From Anisakis pegreffii (taxonomy: Eukaryota > Nematoda > Chromadorea > Rhabditida > Anisakidae), in contig JAPYMA010000827.1 in assembly GCA_035041965.1 (NCBI GenBank), positions 62,001 through 126,000 of the forward strand: 64,000 nucleotides of DNA. Reading direction: 5' to 3'. The translations under genes and the position numbers were made by a program. Positions 1 through 11,500 of the stretch are shown here, piece after piece. Each line of letters opens with the position of its first letter. The stretch's first letter is position 1. The notes below the pieces were generated by a model. The model worked only from the letters and a program-made list of their open reading frames with translations. It was not told the DNA's origin and searched no databases.

Positions 1-1134
<1,134 letters not shown>

Positions 1135-3168
1135 AAAATAAAATTGATTATGAATGGTTAAACGGAATAAATTCGGAACGCACTGCATAGCTTTTGATTT
1201 ATGAGTGGCACAATCTCTTACTGTTAGTAGCATTCATAATTGTTGTTATTATTGTTGTAAGTAGTGACTCGAGTAAATAAAGGGAATGATACGATGAATG
1301 TTGCGTTCAAGAGGTAGATTATAATTGGGGTTGTTTTCTTTTGGTAATATCGACGAGTAAACAAACAAATACGCATTCTGAGGTTGGCTGTTGAAGGGAA
1401 GATGATGATGACGCAGACTAACACTGATCCGGTGAGCAAATATGCCTACTGTTATGGACTTGGAATGAGGAGAATCTCATACAAAGAGAAGACGATATCG
1501 TTGATGAAATCGCTCGTCATTATGAAATGCTTATGGAATGAAAATTTTTAAAGTGTTCTCGGTTTCAGTGTCAAATGATTTTGATCAATAAAAGAACTTT
1601 CAACTGCTTACCCGTCATTGTGGTAGAGAAGTAGCGGAAAGTGAGTCAGAGCTGTAATCGAGAGCTTAGTTGGTTTAAGCTGAGGCGGACAAGCCATTCG
1701 AAGAATCTTTCACTCAAGAAAAGCTAGTGATTTCAGATCCGATAGATCATTTCGATAGATCGATCGGTTTAATAGAGTAGCAGTCAGTTTCTATATCGTT
1801 TCTGTCCACTGCGGAAAATATCCAAGCAACAACACAGGAACTATTCGCAGTAGATCGCCAATGAAGCACTGAAGACATAAATCACTGCGGCAGCATCGTT
1901 CATCATTAAGCATTATTCATGACCATTAATCACTGTATACCTAAATTCCGGCGGAATTTACGCTGATCGTACGCAATGAGTGTGTCGAGAGAATGACCAA
2001 CTGGATTCGATGTTTTCTCGTGTTATGACTCATCAAATCAAATTCGTTACTAGATGTTAGCTGACACAATACTAATAATGTATTGTATTTTGTGTTGGTT
2101 GCATAACGCGATCGAATTACGTGCTTTAAAGCGAAAGAAACTCTTCAGAGTTTGCTGACAAATGAATGCAAATGTCATCAACCGTTATCTGATAGTGAGT
2201 ATGAAGTCATTTTATGGTTTTTACTTGCATTCTTTATATCACTTTTACAATTCTTGTGTCAACAAGAGTCTCACTGATATGTTTTCATGTACACAACAAC
2301 ACTAGCTTCATTGCACTTTTGTGAGTGAATTTTAGAGCAGCTTAACACAGCACTGCTCTGTCGCGTCTCAATTGCTTGTGTATCAACACAAATTGATCAT
2401 TGGTCTCAATCAGTGCGGGTATTTCTGTTGAAGATTTCACCTCGAAGTGTTTCGGAGTTGATTGACTCTTCTATTTGTTTCTTCTGAATCAATGTGGGAA
2501 CTCATTTGATATTAGGCGATGAACTACTCATCGCTAAAGAATCCTTCATTTAATCGTTCAGATCGTCAAATCATGATCAAATCTAGTGCTTGTTGAGCAA
2601 AACGTCTTGCGTGAAACTTCTTAGATGGGCGTTAATGTTTTCCGAACTTCATATAATCTGCTCGAATATCTCAGGTAATCTGCTCGTGAATGAAAGCCCG
2701 AGCAAACTATTCTGCTAATATTTGTGAAAACAATGACTCATCATCGTCAATGAATCATCTCGAGAACAACAAATCAAATAGCAAAGAGTATCGTTGCTCA
2801 TTGCTAACTTTTGTTGATTATTCGTATTTATTTTTAGTATACTATTTTTGATAGCAATTGTTGAATGAATAGCAGCAGGCGATTGGGTGATTTTCGTGAA
2901 TCGCTCTCATGCGACGATTTACAATCAACACATTCTTTATTATCGCACAGATAGTTTACTGTTGTCGAATTATTTGTTTGCATTGAGGTAACTAACTAAT
3001 GATGTCCATTCGCTCTCAAATCGAGTCTCTCACATTTTCATTTGATATCCCGGAGATTCTTTAGCTGAATCAACAAATTTGCATACTGTCTTCGACATTG
3101 GTTTGCAGTCGTCTTGTTACCTGGGCATCTCTTGCAGTCACGAGCAGTCTCGCTCAGGTAAACAATTC
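1135..3168. other. Non-coding spacer
   Basis: About 2 kb of AT-rich DNA with short open frames that have no recognisable family, no low-complexity coding bias and no paired splice sites. Nothing further could be supported on either strand. Confidence 0.5.
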
Positions 3169-3432
3169 TCATTTCGGTGTTTGTTTACAGATGCCGATAT
3201 CGTGCTGTTTGTGGCGATCGTTGTCGTATAGGAGGCTGTCTGTCATATATGGAGCGGATGGCATCAGAGGATAGGAATTCGACGTGAGGATATAGGAGAC
3301 AGCCAGCTGAACGAGTGCAGGATTTGATGTCGTCAATCCACCCACATCACTCCATTTCATCGGTCCCCGTCTCATATTCTGTTGTTGGATTGATGGCTGT
3401 TTGCTTCGTCTTATTCTATGGTTCGATCTCAT
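3169..3432 (-). CDS. Unidentified GC-richer open frame (possible exon)
   Basis: An 87-residue minus-strand frame whose base composition is clearly richer in G and C than its flanks, as are the confirmed exons of this window. It starts with a basic N-terminal part (RSNHRIRRSK) and continues with SYILTSNSYPLMPSAPYMTD. A possible donor (GTAAAC) lies just before the stop, so it may be an exon rather than a complete small gene. I do not recognise the protein. No second exon was found nearby, and the upstream side lacks a convincing acceptor. It could equally be a chance open frame. Confidence 0.25.
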   Translation of the reverse strand: MRSNHRIRRSKQPSIQQQNMRRGPMKWSDVGGLTTSNPALVQLAVSYILTSNSYPLMPSAPYMTDSLLYDNDRHKQHDIGICKQTPK

Positions 3433-5518
3433 TCTTCAAGTAGTCGTGTCATTTAAAATGCAATATTGATTGCTATTGTACGAATGCTCTTCAGTGTACA
3501 AATGCTACTAACTACAAATTCATCGCGACATTCAATGACAATTACGCTGAATATTGAAATGATTCATTGAAATGACGATTCTGATAGAGATTCACTTCGA
3601 ATATTCTACGTTTAAATTCTTCTTGTCGTCTCGAATCGCAGCGAAATGTTTTCGTTTTATTTACAATGATTTCATCATGCGAAAGAATTGCTAACGATCG
3701 TTAGAAAGTGACAACACTTTCACACTTCCTTTAATCGTTTTCTAAAAGCATATAATCCAATTTTTTGTTATTCATTTTTTCCTGAATATTTCTAAGCGTT
3801 GAAAACGTGATGTTGCTCTTCGCTTCAATGCAGTGTGCAACGTCATTTGTTCTATTGATCTGTGGATCCATTTAGATTATTGTAGACAAAACGCTGACAA
3901 AGGTGTTTGATGCTTGAAAGTAAGACTCATCGCATGAACGTAGAGACATCAAAATGAATGAGTCATATCCTATGCTAACATCTTGAATCGTGAAAGCAAA
4001 AACAAGGGAACTGGTTTTTGTCGCAGTATAGCTTCACGATAATGGAATTCGAGTTCTGTCATAGCTTCAACAATATCCCACTGGTTCCTCTCTGTACCTA
4101 TTGTTGATCCATGTTACCTATCAATTACTTGTCAACACTCCTTGCTGTTCATCTGTTAAACCGTTTCATCTATTACCAGAACCTATCACTAGATTCAGTG
4201 ATTCGTTTGCTTTCTTGAATCCACTTTTCTCTGACATGCAATCCTGATAAAGGATATCTGAGAGCGTCCAGAGTGACTAGTTCACAAGCGCTTTCATAAA
4301 TTTTACGATTTTTTGAGAGAGAGATTGCACTGTTTGCGAATGTTCACTTATGTGTCATTGATAAGCTGATACGCAACTTGAATGATTAAGCCCACTAGCA
4401 GCGCATATATTTTTCCTTTCCCACTCAGAAATTTCGCTGAGTCATTCGTTTTACGAAGAATTCACAGACAGACAAGCCACAACAGCCACATGAATTGTAT
4501 GGCTGTGGCGAACGGAATAAACGATTCATGATTCTCATCAACAGAATTCATGTGTGCAATTAACATCATGCAATATATTCAATGCAAAGAACTGTTCAGT
4601 GTTTTGCTACGAAAGATGTTCGTTCAACATGATCATATTGGAAAACGTTTCGATTATGGAACAACTTTTGGCTGTTTTGACTCCGTGCTAGCTGATAATG
4701 GCTGAAAGTTGGTGATTTCATTGCCCAGAGTAACCTCCTGCAACTTTCACATATGAAATGTGCTCCATCTTCATTAACTTCATCACATCTTCACGATCTT
4801 ATCGCTTCAGACTCATTGTCGAACGCATAGTGAAGATATTCGATCGATAATGTAATTGATGATAACGTTTTGGTGAATAATTCGTGATACATTATTTGAA
4901 AGAATAGTCTGAATTGCAATACAAGAAGAGTCTCATGAAATAAAAGACGACTGTTTCCCAATACATCATGCTTGATGCTTTCAAGTGTTGAATCATTCTT
5001 CATCGTTTCACATTGATTTCAAAATTGCACTGACAATGAACTAGCTGTTGTTGACGTCTAAAGTAAATAGTTAAATGTAGTCGATAATTTACTCATATTT
5101 GTAGTCACTCGTGTTACATTTCAGTTCAATGAGTGTACAATTTTTAACGTTTACTTCTTTTCAAATTGTTATTTGATCATCCATCTACTTTCATAAGGGT
5201 TTGTGAATTTTTTCAGTGCATCCACGCATTCATTTTTTTCACGTCCGTGTCAAAAATAGCTTTAATACGACTCCGTTGAAATGTTCGAAGACAGAATCGC
5301 GTGCAAACGGTTCATCCAGAATGAATTTCGCTGTCAATTCTGAATATTTCAGCAATCATTTGCATGCGACTTTAACTACAAGTCACCTCATTGAACATGT
5401 GCTGTAATTATTTCGTATTTGCACGAATCGACTAACTATTGAAATATCGTCACATCATTCAGTCACAACAACTTCATTTCTAAAAATCTGTAATAACCAA
5501 TCAAAATCAACAGCGAAA
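3433..5518. other. Upstream region of the tetraspan gene; no gene seen
   Basis: AT-rich DNA containing only short, unrecognised open frames. It presumably contains the promoter of the plus-strand gene starting at 5519, but I cannot point to a specific element. The bases just before that ATG (CAACAG then CGAAA) could serve as a cis- or trans-splice acceptor five bases upstream of the start. Confidence 0.4.
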
Positions 5519-5587
5519 ATGGCCTGTAATCCATGTTGCTGTTGGAATGTGAAGGATGGAGCGGTCACGATTGGCATTTGGACATTG
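5519..5587 (+). CDS. Exon 1 of the tetraspan gene
   Basis: Encodes 23 residues from the first ATG to WTL, ending at a strong GTAAGT donor in phase 0. The CCCW motif followed by a short charged stretch and the start of a hydrophobic helix matches the LAPTM-type N-terminus. A longer open frame overlaps it in another frame (from 5533) but has no family similarity and reads through the donor. Confidence 0.8.
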
Positions 5588-8500
5588 GTAAGTTGTGCTT
5601 GATTGAATTTGAATCGCTTTCAGGCATGCTTCAAGTGAGTAAAAAAAAAAAGAGATTACGTCAAAACGATGGATCTCTCAATATGTGGATAGCTCTGGAA
5701 AGCTGCATCGTTTCAAATGACATTCTCGTGCCATTTGGAATGTAATACGCTCGAGGTCTACTCCTGTTTTTAACTGTTAAATTCTAAAAATCTGCTATGC
5801 ATACTGATGGAAAAGTCCTGTTATTGAGAACCTGCAGCAGTTCCGTGGAAATATAGCATCCTGAAGCAGATTTGGATTAGTTAGAGGAGTGGGCTCACAT
5901 TAAATTTGTGTGCTGCCAAATTCCCCGCATTGGTTTTCATTATCTTATTTTCATTATCGCATTGCTTGTTTGCTTGTTGCAATGCTCTCAAGTGTTCACC
6001 AAATGAACTGCTTGAATAACTCGTTCGATTGAGGTCTATGCGTTTGCATCAATAGTACTATTCGGCTGGCAATTCAGTGTTATAAACAGTTGTCGTTCGG
6101 TAACAATGTCCCAAGCCAATCTACAATGCCAATATTGGTGTCCTTGTGTTGCCGCATCCAATTCACGAACAAGTGCACTCATTGAGGGTATATCCTATCG
6201 TTCTAGATTCACGACCACATCCTAGTCAACTTCTACCAATGATTTTGCTTTTGAATTCAATCTAAGCAACAAATTACTATTAACTGAATTACTGGATGTC
6301 GTCTAGAGACTATCGCATTTCATTGTTACTCTCGAACTGTCGAACTAACTGGCTAGAAGACGTCGTAAAGTCCCATCTGTTAATTAGAATGATAGTTTTG
6401 GAGGTATCATAAATAAGACTGTAAGCTTGGTACTACATGGAATACTTTTATGCCAGCATCCTTTCTAATTTCATACTGTGCTTCTCAATAGAATAACTTT
6501 TTGCCGTCATTGCCATTTGCTTAATGTCGCCTTTTTCAAAAAACAAATGATGAATTCCGCATATCGATATGGTTCAAAATTTGATTGCATGATCGATTGG
6601 AATTCGGTCGAGCACAACAATATCATTCGGTGTTTGATCTGCGGCAGATTGCCGAGTGACTGTTTCCAATTGGTGGAAGTTTAGACACAAGACTGGATTT
6701 CCAAAGTTGATAGGAATTTCGGAGGCCTGATTATCGCACATTAGAGTTCTAAACGGATGCATAGCATTTTCCAATCTCTACTTCAGAGAACTTTAAAATG
6801 ATCATAAAGTTTTGTTAAGATGGACAGGATTGCCAGTCGAATGCGTCATTGGTGAGTAGAGTTTAGGTGGAAGAGGAAAAAGACGGGTAGTTGGATTGTA
6901 TATTAGATTGGAGGGGCCTAAATTTTAGCTAAATGATTACTGTTTTTCGATCATTAAAGCAGCAGTTTTGAGCACATTTTTGGTCATTTCAACTATGGAA
7001 TCCTCAACCTGTATGGTTGAGGATTCTATAGGTGAAATGACCAAAAATACTTGTTGAGAAATATTAACAGCGATTGAAATAGACAATGGTGAGGAATAAG
7101 ATTTGCTGGAATGAGAAGTGGGCATTGAGATGGTTTCATTTTGCAGATTTATGCTCTCGTCCAATTGGTGCTATTCAGCTGGCAAACCTACGATATAAAA
7201 TATCAAAGAAATTTGGCCGCTAATTATTTAATACCAGCCTTTCAAACATATGGAAGCTATGGAAGTGGTCCAACCTACTATGAAAACTATTATGATAGCC
7301 CAGTGACAAGATTCTATACTGGTTCGTTTTTTGTGTGAGAGTTGAAGCGATCTGCGAATTCTAACTGATAGAGGAGTGCTATGGTATCAGAGCAGATCAG
7401 AGGATTATTATACATTCCTGAGAGGGGATCCTGAGTGAATGTCTTCAAATAGTTGATAAACCCACTTAATGAGAGTTGCCAGCCGAATATGTGTGTGTGA
7501 TGCAATGTCACAATTTTAAACTGGCTTGAATCAATGTCGAAAGTTCATTGAACGTTGAAAAGAAGTGGCTCTTCAGGTCTATTGTTTCATCCAAATGACC
7601 ATATTCGGTTGGCAAATGGCAGCAATTAAGTATGAGAAAGACCGTGCCGCGAATATGATGTTGCCAAACTATAATCAGTACGGTAGATTTGACATTCCAA
7701 CATATTACGAGAACTTTTGGCAGAGCCCAGAAGAACGATTCTACACGGGTTCGTTTTCGACTGGAATAATCCACAGATAGCTCATTCTTACATGTGCATC
7801 TAGGGCAGAGACACATTCGGCACGAGTATAGATAAGTCACTGATTAACAGAGTAAGAGCATGGCCCTGAAAATAGATGACCAGTTTGAATATGCTACTGG
7901 CCTAGCTGAGATGTTTCGATAGCAATTCATAATCGCCTTCTAACATTTAGTTAACGTTTGGGCTTTACGACGCACTAGTCAAAAACTAGTTAACTAGTCA
8001 AAAATTACTCGATCAGTCAAACGACATTACATAAGAAACCTAAGAATTTGTGACGTCGTTTCACGATGAATACGATCATAAGTTTATTTCATTTCAGGTT
8101 TATTCGTTATTCAAATTCTTTGTCTCATTTCGAATTTCTTCCTTCTATTTGCATCGATAGCGTTAATGTATGGTGCTCACACGGTATGTTCACTCGATTT
8201 ACTTATTATCTCCAGTTGATCATCACATGAAAATCAATGAAATCCAGTCATTCAGTGCTTTTGATCCATTCATTTGTATTGACTGATTAGGTGCAATTGT
8301 TTTGCAGTAAAGTTTTCATGAATAACTTTCCAAGTTTCTGTCATTTCCCTCTCGAATGCAAAATTGTTCAGCGACGGCTCAGTAAAGAATGAAATTCCAA
8401 ATTTGCAGTATTCACGTTACTTGATCTGGCCATGGTTTCCGTGTATGTTGGCCAGTATATTGTGCTCATTTGCGTACTGTATCATGTGGTGGACTGGTGA

Positions 8501-11500
8501 TGTTCGTAGCTATTGGCTTATACTTACAATTGTCGAATTAATCGGTGTTCTTATCAATGTAAGTGAAAACTTTGCTTTTTTTAAACTGAGTATTTTTGGT
8601 GGTCTGCATTGGTCATGTGCTGAATCATCGTGAAGGATGTTACGCAACAAATGGATAAGGTCTGAGATTAGCTTTCTTTATGTAAGGTTATGGTCATTAT
8701 TGTCCTTTCATGTGGTCCTCGTAACTTTTTATGCAGAGTCAAGGCTCCAAAAATAGAGAAATGGTAATAGCAAAGTGATGGAAGTAATTATCATCTTTAG
8801 AACATCATCGCGTTCTATAATGCAATAACTATGATCAGTTAGTTGTGATAAGATTTTGAAAGCCGCCACTAAAATGAACAATTCTTGGCATTTACTAAAA
8901 GTTTGATTTTTAGCTCTATTGTTTCGTTGCTGTTCTCATCTTCTATCGTCAAATAATGGCTGATTTGGATTATTACTCAAGAAAGGAGAATACGCAACAG
9001 TATGATCGATACCCAGCAATGTACGATGAGTATCATAAAGATAACTACTATTCAAATCATGAGAACGCTAGAGGTGAGTAATTCATTTGCATTCAATTGA
9101 CCTTTTAGAAAGAGTGCGTATTTAAAAACGTTTTATAGAATACGTGAATTTTTGTGCTCATCGAATTCAGGAGAACCTCATTATTGCGATTGATTCGTCA
9201 TAATTGTTGATACGCAATCATTGATAGCCTCATTGTGAAAGTGCCGTCATAACCTCAAGTTGTGCGACAGACATCGCACAGATCAGCAGTATAAGGATTA
9301 TAATTTTGCAGGTCATAACTATGCAATGCCTCCTGGCTATCATAAGGATTCCCGAAGTATATCACTGACGCGTGATGAATATCGTAAACTGCCCGATTAT
9401 AATGAAGAACCACCTCCGGCAATAAAACCGAAGGTTTCGTACCGCGACCAAGATGGTGAGTTTGGTGGAGGTCGCGAGTTTGACCGAGATCAGGACATTG
9501 CCCGAGGTCGTGAATTCGATAGAGGTCGTGAGTTCGAGAAAGGTCGTGAATTTGAACGTAGTCGGCAGGACCTTGATCGTGCTCACTTCGATAAGCCTGA
9601 AGATGACCTGGTCTCAAACTGGGTCAAAGACCAACAAATGCTCGGTGCGTAAGAATATCGCCATTTTTATTCTCGATATGAAATTATCAGTTTGAGCTGA
9701 AATAGCAGTAATAAAACTGAATCAAGTGTTTACGATGAGTCTCGTCAATGAAACCCTTAAATTGAGCACAAAAACGTAAAGAATGCAAAAATTTCAAACG
9801 TTGCATAGCAAAGTGATTGGTTAGATCAAACATTAATCATGCAATTAATTATCCGCTTGGAGAAAAGCACTTCCCGGCGGAATGGATTGTTTTTCAAAAA
9901 ATGTATCGCGTGATTGTTATATTCGAGCCATTCGTTTGATTTTCTGGTGTAATCAAGCGTTTTTATTTAGCACGTATGCCCGAACATGCCAATAGCGAAC
10001 CTGTGACTCCAGTTGAAGAACCGTTTGGTCAACCACTTCAGGTACATTTATCATCGATGAAGTTTTCCATCAGTAACAGTCTAACTGCACAAACAATTCG
10101 GGGGTGTTTGGTACCTAACAAATTATTTTCTTCGTGTTAGTTCCATAATTTCTGACACCATCCGACCAACTTACTAGCTGATGATATGAGTGCATTTTCA
10201 GCATTCTATGTCGGTGCCATCGATGTACGCTGAAACATCCGGTGCTACAACTAACCGTCATCATCACTGTCATAAACGACATCATAAGCACAGGTGAGTT
10301 GGTTGGTTTTCAGTGATCTCCAGGATTCTTCTTCCTGACAGAGGCCCAAAAGCTTTGAAACCCAAAACCTTATATTTACTGAACGTTAAATGTCTCTGCA
10401 GTGCGAACATTTTGAAATATTCGAATTAAGAAATGCTCTGTGACAACAAAATATCTAGGATTATAACAGAGTGTTTTTCCTACTACTTTTCTTTTCATCA
10501 TTGATCATATGTGAGTTATTTTTGATCAGATCTTCGTCGCGATCTCGACACAAAAATGACGATCGTCATGATTACGAGCGTCGTGACTCGTCAAGACGTC
10601 ACTCGAAACGAAGACATCGTTCGTCTTCTGTCGGATCGCGCTCAAGGCGATCCTACAGCTCCGATTCCTACACGACTGACTATACAGGTTTCCACAAGAT
10701 TGATTCTGATCTACAAACGTTATGCCTTACTTGCTTCAAGGCAGTATTTACTGATGATTAGGAAATGTTCAGAAGCGGGGAAGGATTAGTAGAAAATTAG
10801 TTATTGCTAAACTGTGCGACGATTCATCAGCTGTCTTCGTATTGATCTATGTGACAGTGATTTTTCTGTTCGTATTCGTTTGAACTTGCAAACTGAATAT
10901 TACTCATCGTTTAGAAGAGCCTGGTCATCGTCGCCATCGAAGTCGAAGCACTGGCCGGTACAGTGATGACGATAGCACACTGGTCAGTGAGGATTCACAA
11001 GATCGAAAGCGACATCGGAGGAGGAAAGATCGAGAGTACGAGAAGGAGAAACGGAAAGGACCCAGACAGGTGAAACGAGACGAGAAGACACGTGAACCTA
11101 AAGGGTTAGCAATTAGAATGGTGGAAAATTTATGCCTCTGAATGTACGAATGACATGACAGTTTCATGTTGAAACCTCCAATCATCCAAATATTTTTTTT
11201 AAAATTTGATTTTGACTTATCCTCTGTAACTGATTACATATTACTTGTAAGAGTTTCGGAGATCAGATTTCAAAATTATTTGTGAAAGATGCTAATTCCT
11301 TATGAGGTCAACAATGATGAGGAATTTTGTGGAAAAGGGTGGTGTTAGTTCATTTATAACGAGAGAGGGTCACGTTTTTGGCCTACTTGTGCTCATGCTT
11401 TTAGCCTACTCACTCACTCATTGCTCATGTTCTTAAGCACAAGTCGAGTAGAATTTTCCTCTCGTGCTAGCGAGCCCTGTAGCAGCGCATATCATATTGG

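Noticed and set aside
7314..7511. Minus-strand open frame containing IFGWQLSL, resembling exon 2 on the opposite strand
   Set aside because: Similarity covers only about 33 bases and no acceptor or donor suits it on that strand; treated as an inverted fragment.
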